Below are positions 1-9,872 of a stretch of 64,000 nt of DNA, piece by piece. How positions within the stretch are numbered: the first letter of the stretch is position 1; the number at the start of each line of letters is the position of its first letter. This DNA is from Gilichinskyi gelida. Its GTDB lineage: Bacteria > Acidobacteriota > Thermoanaerobaculia > Gp7-AA8. The stretch is from contig JBBPII010000002.1 of assembly GCA_038040385.1 (NCBI GenBank), positions 186,001 to 250,000 of the forward strand. Direction: 5' to 3'. The position numbers were made by a program, and so were the translations under genes. A model generated the notes under the pieces. It ran no database searches. It was not told the DNA's origin and was given only the letters and a program-made list of their open reading frames with translations.

Positions 1-2
1 GC

Positions 3-3000
3 TACTTCGCCTTCCCCACCGACGTGCCCCTCAATACCTGGATCACCCTCACTGCCACGAACATCGACCTGGTCGACCCGACCACCTCCGAGTTCAGCCC
101 GGCCGTGCAGATGTACGCCACGCCCGGCACCACCGCCGCCGTCGTCGACATTGCGACGAAGACCATCCCCTCGCACGTCTTCGTCGGCGACTCGCCGCAG
201 TCGGTGGCCTGGAACGGCAACAACACCGCCGTCGTGGCCCTCGAAGGCTCGAAGCTGGTGCGGCTGGACATGACTAAGACGCCGCCGCCAATCACCGACA
301 CGCTGGTCCTGCCGCTGAGCAATGCCAGAAACGTGGAGATCAACGCCGCCGGAACGCGGGCCCTGGTGACCGGCGACGACTCGATGGCCGTCTACGTCGA
401 CCTCACCACCACCCCGATGACCATCGTCGGGTCGGCGGCCCTTTCCTCGCCCAATCCGGGCGGCATCGCCTTCTATGGCGGCGACACCAAGGCCCTCATC
501 GCCGACAACGATGTGGTCGCCCTCCTCGACCTCACCGTCGTCCCTGTCATTCCCGTGACCAACGTGCTGTTCTCCGAGTCGGGCTACGTCGCCGTCGACA
601 TCGCGGTTAACCCCGCAGGCACCCGCGCCGTGCTGTCGCTCGATGGGGGCCTGTCGCTCATAGACCTCACCGTCGACCCGCCGAACGTGACGGGAAGCAC
701 CGTCGGCATCTCCGAAGACGGCCGCGGCGTCGCCATCACCCCGGACGGCACGAAGTCGCTCTTCCTGGAGACCGGCCGCGTCGGCGAGAGCGCGCCGACC
801 CTCTTCGTCCACGACATCACCGGACCGTCGGTCCCTGTTTTCATCAGCTCCATGCAGCTTCCCGACTGGGTGCCGACCGCCATCCGCATTCTTCCGAGCG
901 GCACCGCGGTCATCGCCACGAAGTTCGGCATCTTCTTCGTCGATCCGCCCTACACGGCGCTGACCACCGTGGTCACCGATTCGCCGCTGTTCTCCGGCTC
1001 GGCGCTCGACTCGCTCGACGTCAACGCCGCCAACACCATCGCGCTCAATCTCAACGTCGACACAGCGGCGCTTTACCCCAACATCTCCTGCACCGCGTCG
1101 CTGGCGTTCGGCTCCGTCGCCGTCGGCACCAACTCGACCCAATCGGTCACCTGCACCAACACCGGCGGCGCCACCCTGACCATCAGCACCATCGGCGTCA
1201 CCGGCACCGGCTACTCGCTCGGCACCGTCCCCGTCACACCGTTCGCCGTCAATCCGGGCGGCACGTTCAACTATCAGGTGGTCTTCACCCCGACGTCGGT
1301 GGGATCGTTCCCCGGCACGGCCACCGTGACCAACAACGGCACCTCCGGCAACGCGAACACCACGCTGAGCGGCGCCGGCTTCCTGCAGAGCAACTTCGCC
1401 ATCAGCAAGAACGACGGCGTCACGACGGTCACCGCCGGCTCGACGTTGACGTACACGATCGTCGTTTCGAACGGCGGCCCCAGCGCCTCATCGGGCGTTC
1501 CGGTCACCGATAACTTCCCCGGAACGATCACCGGCGTCACCTGGACCTGCGGCGCCACGGTCGGCTCGTCGTGCGGCTCGGGCGGCAGCAGCGGCAACAT
1601 CAACACCACCGTCAACCTTGCCGCCGGCGGCAGCGCGACGTTCAGCGCCACCGGCACCGTGGCCCCCAGCGCCACCGGCACGCTGTCGAACACGGCGAAC
1701 GTCGGCGTTCCCGCCGGCGTCACCGATCCGGACCTCTCCAACAACAGCGCGACCGACAACAACACCGCCGTCACCCAGTCGGCCAACCTCTCCATCACCA
1801 AGAACGGACCGGCGACCGTCACGCCGGGGCAGAACATCGTCTACACCATCATCGTCACCAACGCCGGGCCGTCCGATGCGAGCGCCGTCAGCGTCGCCGA
1901 TCCGACGCCGCCCGGCCTCAACTTCGTCTCCAACGCCGGCGATTGCACCACCGGCTATCCCTGCGCCCTCGGCACCATGACGCCCGGCCAGACGAAGACG
2001 ATCAACACCACGTTCTTCGTCCCCTCGGGATACACCGGCTCGGTGAGCAACACCGCGACGGTCAGCAGCAGCACCACCGATCCGAACCTCTCCAACAACA
2101 CCACCACGGTCACCGCGGGCGGGTCGTCCTTGGCCAACCTCGCCATCACCAAGACCGGCCCGGCGAACGTCACCGCCGGCCAGAACATCACCTACACCAT
2201 CACCGTCACCAACGCCGGACCTTCGGACGCGGCCGCCGTCAGCGTCGCCGATCCGAATCCGCCCGGCCTGAACTGGGTCTCCAACAGCGGCGACTGCACG
2301 CTCGCCTTCCCCTGCGCGCTCGGCACGGTGACGGCCGGCGGAACGAAGACCATCACCGCGGTCTTCAACGTTCCGGCGTCGTACGGCTCGCCGTCGGCGA
2401 CCAACACCGCCACCGTCAGCTCCACGACGCCCGACTCGAGCTCGGCCAACAACAGCGCCTCGGCGACGACCACCGTCGCGCCGGGATCGGCCGACGTCTC
2501 GATCTCCAAGACCGGCCCCGCCACCGCGGTTCCCGGCCAGAACATCACCTACACCGTCACCGTGACGAACCTCGGGCCCGCCTCCGCGGCCAACGTCATG
2601 GTGAACGATCCGACGCTCGCCGGCCTGACCTTCGTCTCCAACAGCGGCGGCTGCGCGTCGGCGTACCCATGCTCGCTCGGCACACTGGCCAACGGCGCGA
2701 CGGTCGGCATCACGTCGACCTACTCGATCGCCGCGAGCGCCACGGGCTCCGTTTCCAATACGGCCACGGTCAGCACCACCACGACCGACGCGAACGGGTC
2801 GAACAACAGCTCCACCACGACCGCCAACCTCACGCCGCAGGCGAACCTCGCGGTGACCAAGAGCGGTCCCTCCTCGGCGGTACCCGGCTCGGACGTCACC
2901 TACACCATCACCCTCACCAACCTCGGCCCATCCAACGCGACGGGCGTCGTCCTTTCCGATCCGACCCCGCCGGGACTGACGTTCGTCTCCGCCACCGGCA

Positions 3001-5843
3001 GCGGCTGCACCACCTTCCCCTGCACCATCGGCGCGCTGCCGGCCGGCCAGACCCGAACCGTCCAGGCCACCTACACCGTCACCGGCGCATCGGGCTCGGT
3101 GACCAATACCGCCACCGCCACCAGCAGCACCACCGACCCCAGCGGCGCGAACAACTCCGGCTCGGCGACGACAATCACCGCCTGCCCGGAAACGCCGGTG
3201 ATCTTCATTCCGGCGAACGGCTCGAGCAATGTCGCGACCAACGGCATCCTCGCGTGGTCCGACGTCGGCGCGGCGGCGTACAAGGTCTACTTCGGACCCG
3301 GCGGCGCTGGGTGCCAGACCCTCGTCACCATCACCACGGCCACCCACCTGCAGTACACCAGCCTCAATCCGGGAACCCAGTACCAGTGGCGCGTCGAGGC
3401 GGTGACGGCGGGTTGCCCGGTGAAGTCGAGCATCTGCGCTTCGTTCACTACACTGGCCAACTGCCCGAACGCGCCAGCGCTCCTGACGCCGGCGAACGGA
3501 GCGCAGGTCACCTCCCCTGCGCTCCTTTCATGGAGCGCAGTCCCCGGCGCGATCGACTACACCGTCTTCGCCTCCCTCAACGGCGGCCCGACCACGAATG
3601 TCGGCACCACCCCCTCGACCTCCATGAACCTCGACCTCACCGACGGACCGGTGACCTGGTTCGTGGTGGCCAACGCCGGCGCCCAGTGCCAGCTCCGCTC
3701 GGCCACGGGATCGTTCAACACCTGCAACGACGCGCCGCAGCCGGTGGCGATGGCCGTCAGTGAGATCCAGACCAGTCAGACCTACGCCATCGAGTGGGAC
3801 GACAGCGGCGCCGCACGGTACGAGATCGACGAGTCCACGAGCCTCTCCTTCGCCCCAGGCCAGACGACGACCACATCCACCACGCTGACGCGAATCACCT
3901 TCCAGCACACCGCAACCGTGCCGACCGGCTACTACTACCGCGTGCGCGGCTTCTCCGGCTGCGGCCAGAGGTTCGGTCCGAACTCCGAGACCGTGCGCGT
4001 CGTCATCGCTCCCATTCCGCAGCCTGACGATCCGAACGCCAACGCGCCGCTCGGCAGCACGCAGCCGGTCATTCTGCGGGTCTTCATCCCCGGCTACCCG
4101 GGTCTGACCCTGCCGTTCACCGCGCGCGTCGACAGGCCGTGGGCCACCGTCGCGCCGGCCGCCGGCCTCCTCCCGCCGGGCGGCATCCTGCTGATCATCA
4201 CCGTCGATCCGACCGGCCTGCCGGCGGGCACGTGGGACGCGACCGTCATCGTCACCATCACCGACACCCCGACTCCGAGCGCGGGCAGCAAGATCGTTCC
4301 TCTGGGCGTCACCGTCATCAAGGTCCCCGTCTCCGTCAGCATCGTCACGCCGGTAGGCGTCATCAAGTCGACCGAGCCGCCGGCCAACTCCTTGATCATC
4401 CCCACCGCCGGCCACCTGGCGGGCATCAACTCCAAGTGGCAGTCCGACATCCGGCTGGCAAACACCGGCTTCGCCAAACTGAAGTACCAGCTTACCTTCG
4501 CCCCGGCCGGCCCGAACGCCGCGAAGACCATGAAGCAGACCACTCTCGAGGTCGATGCCGGCTCCACCATCGCCCTCAACGACATCGTCCGCAACTGGTA
4601 CGGCATCGGAAGCCTCGGCGAAAGCGCCAACGGCGTCCTGGAGATCCGTCCGCTCGGCGGCGCGAAGAAGACCGGCGGCCCGATCGCCGAAGTCGACGTC
4701 CAGACCGTCAGCGTCGCTTCCAGCCGCACCTACAACGTCACGGCGAAGGGAACCCTCGGCCAGTTCATCCCCGCGGTCACCTTCTCTTCGTTCATCTCCA
4801 AGGCGGGCGCCTCCGGATTCATCCCCATCCTCGGCCTTCAGCAGATCGCGCAGTCGGACGTCTATCGCACCAACCTCGGCGTGGTCGAAGGCGGCGGCAA
4901 GCCGGTCGCGGTCCTGATCTCCGCCTTCGACAAGGCGGGCAACAAACTGCTCGACTTCCCGCTGGAGCTCGCGGCGAACGAACAGCAGCAGCTCAACGGC
5001 TTCCTCGCCACCAAGAACATCACCCTCCCCGACGGCCGCCTCGAAGTGAAGGTCACCAGCGGCGAGGGCAAGGTCACCGCCTACGCCTCGGTCATCGACA
5101 ACGAGAGCGGCGATCCGCTGGCGGTCACCGGCGTGACGCTGCGGGCGCAGGGTGCAGACCGCTACGTCCTCCCGGGCGTGGCCACGCTGCAGAACGACTT
5201 CGTCAACTGGCAGAGCGACGTCCGCATCTTCAACGCCGGCAGTACGCCGCAGACGGCGACGCTCATCTACTTCCCGCAGAACGACAGCGGCGATTCGCGG
5301 ACCACCGCGATGACCATCAACGCCGGCGAGATCAAGTCCATCGACAACGCCCTGCCGTCGCTCTTCGCCGTGACCAACACCGGCGGCGCGCTCCACGTCT
5401 CCACCCCGACGGAGACCAATCTGGTCGTCTCCGCCCGCACCTACAACCAGACCACCCACGGCACCTTCGGGCAGTTCATCCCCGCGGTCACCGCCGCGGA
5501 CGGCATCGGCGCGAGCGGCGGCTCGCTGCAGATCCTGCAGGTCGAGGAATCGGTGCGCTACCGCACCAACATCGGCGTCTTCGAAGTCGGCGGCAAGCCG
5601 GCCACCGTGGAGCTGAGCATCTTCCTCCCCGAATCGAAGACCTCGGCGAAGACCTCCTTCACCCTCCAGGCCAACGAGTTCCGGCAGCTCAACGTCCTTA
5701 AGGAGATCGGCCTCGACGACGTCTACAACGCGCGCATCCAGGTGCGCGTGCTGAGCGGGACGGGCAAGATCGCCGCGTACGGGTCGGTCATCGACATGCT
5801 CACGCAGGATCCGACCTTCGTCCCCGCGCAAGGGTCGCAATAA
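3..5843 (+). CDS. Giant DUF11-repeat surface/secreted protein, 5' end outside window
   Basis: The frame is open from the first bases, so the start and any signal peptide lie upstream; about 1,946 residues are visible. Modules by nucleotide: a beta-propeller-like part (about 100-1070), an ASH/HYDIN-like Ig domain (1085-1380), five tandem DUF11 domains (1390-3180, each with a 'YT(I/V)' strand and a 'N.GPS' or 'NLGP' turn), fibronectin-III-like domains (3180-4000), and two copies of a ~230-residue C-terminal module (about 4360-5140 and 5150-5840) sharing WQSD(I/V)R, GQFIPAV and 'Y.SVID'. DUF11 proteins are usually large cell-surface proteins. No sorting signal is evident. The TAA stop sits against a palindromic repeat. 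Function unknown; adhesion or matrix is an inference. Confidence 0.85.
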   Translation, partial: YFAFPTDVPLNTWITLTATNIDLVDPTTSEFSPAVQMYATPGTTAAVVDIATKTIPSHVFVGDSPQSVAWNGNNTAVVALEGSKLVRLDMTKTPPPITDTLVLPLSNARNVEINAAGTRALVTGDDSMAVYVDLTTTPMTIVGSAALSSPNPGGIAFYGGDTKALIADNDVVALLDLTVVPVIPVTNVLFSESGYVAVDIAVNPAGTRAVLSLDGGLSLIDLTVDPPNVTGSTVGISEDGRGVAITPDGTKSLFLETGRVGESAPTLFVHDITGPSVPVFISSMQLPDWVPTAIRILPSGTAVIATKFGIFFVDPPYTALTTVVTDSPLFSGSALDSLDVNAANTIALNLNVDTAALYPNISCTASLAFGSVAVGTNSTQSVTCTNTGGATLTISTIGVTGTGYSLGTVPVTPFAVNPGGTFNYQVVFTPTSVGSFPGTATVTNNGTSGNANTTLSGAGFLQSNFAISKNDGVTTVTAGSTLTYTIVVSNGGPSASSGVPVTDNFPGTITGVTWTCGATVGSSCGSGGSSGNINTTVNLAAGGSATFSATGTVAPSATGTLSNTANVGVPAGVTDPDLSNNSATDNNTAVTQSANLSITKNGPATVTPGQNIVYTIIVTNAGPSDASAVSVADPTPPGLNFVSNAGDCTTGYPCALGTMTPGQTKTINTTFFVPSGYTGSVSNTATVSSSTTDPNLSNNTTTVTAGGSSLANLAITKTGPANVTAGQNITYTITVTNAGPSDAAAVSVADPNPPGLNWVSNSGDCTLAFPCALGTVTAGGTKTITAVFNVPASYGSPSATNTATVSSTTPDSSSANNSASATTTVAPGSADVSISKTGPATAVPGQNITYTVTVTNLGPASAANVMVNDPTLAGLTFVSNSGGCASAYPCSLGTLANGATVGITSTYSIAASATGSVSNTATVSTTTTDANGSNNSSTTTANLTPQANLAVTKSGPSSAVPGSDVTYTITLTNLGPSNATGVVLSDPTPPGLTFVSATGSGCTTFPCTIGALPAGQTRTVQATYTVTGASGSVTNTATATSSTTDPSGANNSGSATTITACPETPVIFIPANGSSNVATNGILAWSDVGAAAYKVYFGPGGAGCQTLVTITTATHLQYTSLNPGTQYQWRVEAVTAGCPVKSSICASFTTLANCPNAPALLTPANGAQVTSPALLSWSAVPGAIDYTVFASLNGGPTTNVGTTPSTSMNLDLTDGPVTWFVVANAGAQCQLRSATGSFNTCNDAPQPVAMAVSEIQTSQTYAIEWDDSGAARYEIDESTSLSFAPGQTTTTSTTLTRITFQHTATVPTGYYYRVRGFSGCGQRFGPNSETVRVVIAPIPQPDDPNANAPLGSTQPVILRVFIPGYPGLTLPFTARVDRPWATVAPAAGLLPPGGILLIITVDPTGLPAGTWDATVIVTITDTPTPSAGSKIVPLGVTVIKVPVSVSIVTPVGVIKSTEPPANSLIIPTAGHLAGINSKWQSDIRLANTGFAKLKYQLTFAPAGPNAAKTMKQTTLEVDAGSTIALNDIVRNWYGIGSLGESANGVLEIRPLGGAKKTGGPIAEVDVQTVSVASSRTYNVTAKGTLGQFIPAVTFSSFISKAGASGFIPILGLQQIAQSDVYRTNLGVVEGGGKPVAVLISAFDKAGNKLLDFPLELAANEQQQLNGFLATKNITLPDGRLEVKVTSGEGKVTAYASVIDNESGDPLAVTGVTLRAQGADRYVLPGVATLQNDFVNWQSDVRIFNAGSTPQTATLIYFPQNDSGDSRTTAMTINAGEIKSIDNALPSLFAVTNTGGALHVSTPTETNLVVSARTYNQTTHGTFGQFIPAVTAADGIGASGGSLQILQVEESVRYRTNIGVFEVGGKPATVELSIFLPESKTSAKTSFTLQANEFRQLNVLKEIGLDDVYNARIQVRVLSGTGKIAAYGSVIDMLTQDPTFVPAQGSQ

Positions 5844-5942
5844 CCCTCACCCGGCGCTCCGCGCCACCCTCTCCCGCCTAGCGGGAGAGGGGAACACCTC
5901 TCGGCTCCCTCTCCCGCTTGCGGGAGAGGGTCGGGGTGAGGG
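5844..5942. repeat. Palindromic intergenic repeat, family A (complete copy)
   Basis: Begins immediately after the TAA stop with CCCTCACCC and ends with GGGTGAGGG. Between them are two hairpins of the form CCCTCTCCCGC...GCGGGAGAGGG. Other copies lie at 6706-6764, 29716-29829 and, truncated, inside a gene at 51599-51654. It could form a strong RNA hairpin on either strand. Confidence 0.85.
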
Positions 5943-6119
5943 TCGTGAAACGCCCGGCCGCTCCGCGTCACTACCTGTGAGTGAAATCACGACGATGTCG
6001 CCGAAGGGAACCTAGATTCCCCCGCGAGACGGAACAATTTTGCACCGTTATTTGATGTACCGGGCCGACATGCTCGACATGGAATCTCCCCCGGACCCGA
6101 GTGAGGGCTATCACGAACT

Positions 6120-6704
6120 ATGGACCGTTTGGAAGCCGGTTACTATCCGCAGAGCGGCGAACCGAAGTCGGCACCGCTGTCGATCGCCCCGGGCGAAGTG
6201 AAGGTCCTCGACGGCGTGCTGCTGAACCTCTTTGGACTGACCAACACCGGCGGCGCGCTGCACATCACGACGGCGAGCAATACATCGCTCTCCGCCAGCG
6301 CGCAGACCTACAACCTCACCTCGAACGGCGTGTACGGGCAATTCATCGGCGCGGTCACGCCCAACGACACGGCGGCACTCGGCTCGCGCGCGCTGCAACT
6401 GCTGCAGGTCGAGGAATCCAACCGCTACCGCACGAATGTGGCCATCGCGGAGACCGCGGGCAAGAGCGCAAAGGTGGAGATCAGCATCATCCCGCCCGAC
6501 GCCAAGTTCTCCGCCAGCACGGTGGTCGACCTGGCGCCGAATCAGTTCAACCAGTTGCTCAAGGGCGCCGGCTTCGCCCTCGGCGACGACGTCTACAACG
6601 CGCGCGTCACCCTACGCGTCATCGAGGGTCAGGGCCGCATCACCGGATACGCCTCGGTGGTGGACATGCTCAGCGGCGATCCGACGTTCGTGCCGGCGCA
6701 GTGA
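6120..6704 (+). CDS. Detached copy of the DUF11 protein's C-terminal module (probably truncated)
   Basis: The 194-residue product aligns with the last module of the upstream giant protein: shared NTGGALH, GQFI.AVT, QLLQVEES.RYRTN, DDVYNAR and 'DPTFVPAQ' at the same C-terminal position. Homology begins abruptly near YYPQSG, lacking the WQSD strand region, and the frame is closed by a TGA at 6102-6104. There is no signal peptide, so it could not reach the surface as its relative does. It is best read as the 3' remnant of a tandem paralogue; expression as a small protein from ATG 6120 is not excluded. Confidence 0.65.
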   Translation: MDRLEAGYYPQSGEPKSAPLSIAPGEVKVLDGVLLNLFGLTNTGGALHITTASNTSLSASAQTYNLTSNGVYGQFIGAVTPNDTAALGSRALQLLQVEESNRYRTNVAIAETAGKSAKVEISIIPPDAKFSASTVVDLAPNQFNQLLKGAGFALGDDVYNARVTLRVIEGQGRITGYASVVDMLSGDPTFVPAQ

Positions 6705-6705
6705 G

Positions 6706-6764
6706 CCCTCACCCGGCGCTTCGCGCCACCCTCTCCCGCTTGCGGGAGAGGGCCGGGGTGAGGG
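6706..6764. repeat. Palindromic intergenic repeat, family A
   Basis: A single-hairpin copy that fills the space between two convergent stop codons: the TGA ending at 6704 on the plus strand and the TAG (read from 6767) of the amine oxidase gene. Ends are CCCTCACCC and GGGTGAGGG. Confidence 0.85.
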
Positions 6765-8219
6765 CTATCGCGATGCCTCGATCACCTCATTGGCCGCGCG
6801 GCGCCCGGAATCGAGTGCCCCTTGCATCCATCCAGGCCACGCGGAAGTGTGACAGCCAGCGAAGTGCACGCGTCCCTCGATGGTATGCAGATGCGGCCCG
6901 AGGGTAGCGATCTGACCAGGGGCAAAGTACGCGTACGCCCCGCGGGCCCACGGCTCGTGCTCCCACACCACGGACGTGCCGCCCTCCGCCAGCGCGCCGA
7001 GCGACGGGAAAAGCTTCGTCATCTGCGCCGTCACCGTAGCCATGCGCTCCGCCTCGGAGAGCTTGCCGAGTTGCCGGCCGGCGTCGCCCACCGTATAGCT
7101 CTCGAGTAACCCGCGAGTCCCGGGCTGGTTCACACTACGATGAAAAACACTGTTGAGCGGGAGGTCGGAGAACGCCGTGCCGCTGAGGTTCTCGTCATGC
7201 CAGAACCGCCGCCGGCTCTGCACGATGCCCTTCACGACCGGCGAGTAGGGCAGCTCCTCGATCGCCCGTCGTTTGCCGGCCGAGAACGGCGGATTCACCG
7301 GGATGCGCCGAAGCACGGTGAAGGGAATGGTGCACACGACCCGGTCCGCCGCCGTCGTCTGCCGCTCTCCGTTTCGCTGCCACGTGACGCGGACCGACGA
7401 CTGTTCCTGCTCGATGGCCACCACCTCGGTCCCGTACTGAATGCGGTCGCCGAGTCGCGTGGCGAACGCCGTCGGCAGCCGGTCGGTGCCGCCACGGATC
7501 GTGAATGCACGCTTCCTCGGCACGCGGTGCGCCATGTCCCGAATCCAGTACAGCGCCGAAGTGCCGTCGCTTCCGCTTCCTGCCAGGTCGGGCAGTCCGA
7601 GGCGAAGCATTGCCAGCGCCTCGGATGAGGCGCCGCGCGACCGCAGCCACTCGCTCGAGGACATCCGGTCGAGCGGCAAGAGATCGCTGTGGACGATGTC
7701 CTCCAGGACGTTTTGATCGACGCTGCGAAAAAACGAGGCGGCGTATCGATCCCAAAGCTCGGCGCGGGTCTGCCCGCGCTCTCCCTCCGGCAGGTGAACC
7801 GGCCACTCCGGCTGGGCGCCGGGGGCGTCCACCAGGCGCTGACCCCGCAGGTGATACACCGTTCCACCCTTGTTTTCGAACGGGTCGAGCGTCAGGCCGA
7901 AGGCCTGCGCATAGTGCATCGTCGTCGCGTGGTTGTCGAACACCTGCGCGGCGCCGGCTTCGCAGTAGAGATCGTCGGCGAACCGGCCGCGCAAGGTCCG
8001 CACCCGTCCTCCCGGCCGGCTCTGCGCCTCGAGCACCGCGACGTCCAGCCCCGCGGCAACGAGCTCGTATGCCGTCGCCAGCCCAGCGAGGCCGGCACCG
8101 ATCACCACGACCTTTTGATGGTCCGGGCTGCTGGACGCCCGCGGAGCCCGCAGCGATACGGCACCAGTCACCGCTGCGGCGATGCTCCCGCGAAGAAAGT
8201 CACGCCGATTGATGCACAT
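6765..8219 (-). CDS. Flavin amine oxidase (monoamine oxidase-like), Tat-exported
   Basis: FAD-dependent amine oxidase family, 484 residues, a normal length. Residues 5-11 (RRDFLRG) and the following alanine-rich stretch form a twin-arginine signal, so the folded flavoprotein is probably exported. The dinucleotide-binding motif GAGLAG follows at about 42-47, GGRVRTLRG near 70, and the C-terminal FAD motif (RVHFAGCHTSAWPG) near 450. It would oxidise an amine with release of H2O2; the substrate cannot be told. It is last in a tight minus-strand run: 5 bp after a winged-helix gene, itself overlapping a membrane-protein gene. ATG 8219 is chosen because the Tat motif starts there. Confidence 0.88.
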   Translation of the reverse strand: MCINRRDFLRGSIAAAVTGAVSLRAPRASSSPDHQKVVVIGAGLAGLATAYELVAAGLDVAVLEAQSRPGGRVRTLRGRFADDLYCEAGAAQVFDNHATTMHYAQAFGLTLDPFENKGGTVYHLRGQRLVDAPGAQPEWPVHLPEGERGQTRAELWDRYAASFFRSVDQNVLEDIVHSDLLPLDRMSSSEWLRSRGASSEALAMLRLGLPDLAGSGSDGTSALYWIRDMAHRVPRKRAFTIRGGTDRLPTAFATRLGDRIQYGTEVVAIEQEQSSVRVTWQRNGERQTTAADRVVCTIPFTVLRRIPVNPPFSAGKRRAIEELPYSPVVKGIVQSRRRFWHDENLSGTAFSDLPLNSVFHRSVNQPGTRGLLESYTVGDAGRQLGKLSEAERMATVTAQMTKLFPSLGALAEGGTSVVWEHEPWARGAYAYFAPGQIATLGPHLHTIEGRVHFAGCHTSAWPGWMQGALDSGRRAANEVIEASR

Positions 8220-8224
8220 GCGTG

Positions 8225-8575
8225 CTACTCGCTCCCCCGCCTCGTCGCTTTGATCAGCGCCTCCATGTGCCCGAGGTACTTCTCCAGCGCGCGGCGGCCG
8301 GCGGCGGTGAGCGAGTACTCCGTCCGCGGCATGCGCCCTTCGAACGACTTGCGGCAGGTGAGGTAGTTCGCCTCCTCCAGCTTCCGGGTGTGCACGCTGA
8401 CGTTGCCGTCGGTCGTCTTCAGGATCGCCTTCAGCTCGTTGAAGCTGAGCGTCGGATTGACCGCCAGCGCGCTGACGATCGACAGTCGCGTCTTCTCGTG
8501 AATGAGCCGGTCGAAGTCCGGTACCTGCGGCTCGACGATCGGCTTCCTGTTTGTCGCTGCTGCTGTTCTAGCCAC
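8225..8575 (-). CDS. Winged-helix transcriptional regulator (MarR/ArsR-like, PF13601 type)
   Basis: A 116-residue single-domain protein. After a basic N-terminus it shows the helix-turn-helix of 'winged helix DNA-binding domain' regulators: LSIVSALAVNP, FNELKAIL, DGNVSVHTRKLEEA (recognition helix, about 55-70) and the wing R.EYSLTAAGR. Such proteins are usually local regulators of membrane or transport genes. Its start overlaps the end of the upstream membrane-protein gene by 8 nt and its stop is 5 bp from the amine oxidase start, so the three are probably co-transcribed. The ligand is unknown. Confidence 0.85.
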   Translation of the reverse strand: MARTAAATNRKPIVEPQVPDFDRLIHEKTRLSIVSALAVNPTLSFNELKAILKTTDGNVSVHTRKLEEANYLTCRKSFEGRMPRTEYSLTAAGRRALEKYLGHMEALIKATRRGSE

Positions 8576-9158
8576 CGTATCTCCTTGCGATGATGAATCC
8601 GAAGATGATGTGAAGCCCGCCGAAGCCCGCGCCCAGCACGAGGTTGCCCACCGGCAGCCGCACCAGCGCGGCCAACACGCCGAGGAGCATGAAACAGACC
8701 CCCATTGCCGGGATGACTCGGATGGAAAACGCGCCGCTGCTGACGAACGCCGACCCGTACAGCAGGAGCCAGACGGCCGGGAGGGGATCGAAACTGCCGC
8801 GATGGGCCAGGGTGAACGTCAGCACCGCGCCAGCGATGAGCGGCGCGAAGTAGCTGACGAAGAACCGCCGCGCCACGCCGGACATGAACGGCGTCTCCGT
8901 CCGCCGCCACTTGACGGCCATGGTCACCGCGGCGATCACCGCCGCCACCACCGCCTCCGCCAGCCAGACGCGCAGCCAGCCATGCGGATCGAAGACCACG
9001 CGTTGCGCGAAGTAACCCGCGCCGAGGGCCGTGAAGCCGATCGCCAGCCCGCCCCACCCAGGGATGGAGGTGAACGAGCCGGCGCGCTCCATCGTCTCCC
9101 GGATGACCCGGAGACTCTCGAGCGCGTGTTCGTGAATGGGAAGGGGCTGATCGGGCAA
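8568..9158 (-). CDS. Hypothetical integral membrane protein
   Basis: The 196-residue protein has a soluble N-terminus of about 35 residues followed by five or six hydrophobic segments (about 35-55, 62-82, 98-118, 125-145, 150-170, 172-190). No motif is recognised. Genes of this layout (small membrane protein next to a PF13601 winged-helix regulator) are common in Acidobacteriota-like genomes, and the 8-nt overlap argues that regulator and membrane protein work together. It starts 15 bp after the 6-phosphogluconolactonase stop. Confidence 0.75.
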   Translation of the reverse strand: MPDQPLPIHEHALESLRVIRETMERAGSFTSIPGWGGLAIGFTALGAGYFAQRVVFDPHGWLRVWLAEAVVAAVIAAVTMAVKWRRTETPFMSGVARRFFVSYFAPLIAGAVLTFTLAHRGSFDPLPAVWLLLYGSAFVSSGAFSIRVIPAMGVCFMLLGVLAALVRLPVGNLVLGAGFGGLHIIFGFIIARRYGG

Positions 9159-9173
9159 TCGAAAAGTACTTTA

Positions 9174-9851
9174 TCAGTTTTCGGGCGCCGCGTCGCGATC
9201 CACAAGCCACCACGTCTCCCCGGCGCCGGCCGTCACCTGCCCGATCGGATAGTCGGCGCCGGCGCGCACCTGCTCCAGGATCGGCCGCTTCGCCGGCCCG
9301 GTGGCGACGACCATCCGCAGCTTCGCCGCCCGGATCACCGGCTTGGTGATCGTCACCCGCCACGCATTCAGGCCCGGCACGAACACTGCGGCGGCGATGC
9401 GGTCCTCGACCTGCAGCACATCCGTGCCCGGAAAGAGCGACGCCGTGTGCCCGTCATCGCCGACGCCGAGGACGACGAGGTCGAGCTCCGTCAGGCCAAG
9501 ACCGCGCCATTCGTCTTCGAATGCACGCGCCGTCGCCTCCGGATCGTTCAGCTCCGTACGGAAACGGAGGAATCGATGCTCCGGCGCCATCCCGTTGGCG
9601 AACAGCGTCTTCTCGATCATCCCGGCATTCGATTCCGGGTGGTCGATCGGCACGTACCGCTCGTCGACCACCACCCAGACGAGCGGAAACTCCCGCAGCT
9701 CCTCCGATTGCCCGAGGAGCGCGTAGAGCGGCTTCGGCGTCGACCCGCCGGAGAGGGCGATGACGCGAGCGCCCGCCGCGATGCGCTGGATGATCGTGCG
9801 CGCGGCCGCGGCGTGGAGGGCGGTCAGTGAGTCGAAGATCCTGAGATTCAT
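9174..9851 (-). CDS. pgl: 6-phosphogluconolactonase
   Basis: Hydrolyses 6-phosphogluconolactone to 6-phosphogluconate in the oxidative pentose phosphate pathway. The 225-residue product has the family signatures: ALSGGSTPKPLY (about 30-41), WVVVDERYVP with SNAGMI (about 60-80), and the catalytic block GVGDDGHTASLFPG (about 130-143). ATG 9851 is chosen because it gives the usual family N-terminus and length. This ATG overlaps the TGA of the truncated radical SAM gene (ATGA), so translation may be coupled, although the pairing makes no obvious metabolic sense. Confidence 0.9.
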   Translation of the reverse strand: MNLRIFDSLTALHAAAARTIIQRIAAGARVIALSGGSTPKPLYALLGQSEELREFPLVWVVVDERYVPIDHPESNAGMIEKTLFANGMAPEHRFLRFRTELNDPEATARAFEDEWRGLGLTELDLVVLGVGDDGHTASLFPGTDVLQVEDRIAAAVFVPGLNAWRVTITKPVIRAAKLRMVVATGPAKRPILEQVRAGADYPIGQVTAGAGETWWLVDRDAAPEN

Positions 9852-9872
9852 GGTCTCGCGCTCAGGATCTTC
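9834..9872. repeat. 12-bp perfect inverted repeat at a gene junction
   Basis: GAAGATCCTGAG (9834-9845) and CTCAGGATCTTC (9861-9872), separated by 15 bp, span the junction between the truncated radical SAM gene and pgl. It could form a hairpin over the ATGA overlap, or mark the breakpoint that truncated the radical SAM gene. Confidence 0.75.

Noticed and set aside
1488..3763. Long frames in other phases and on the minus strand across the DUF11 region
   Set aside because: Their composition is Arg/His/Gly-rich and they mirror the periodic codons of the real gene; no family motif is present.
4139..5840. Large alternative-phase frames opposite and within the C-terminal modules
   Set aside because: Low-complexity Arg/Gln/Asp products without start sites or motifs; shadows of the 3-5843 gene.
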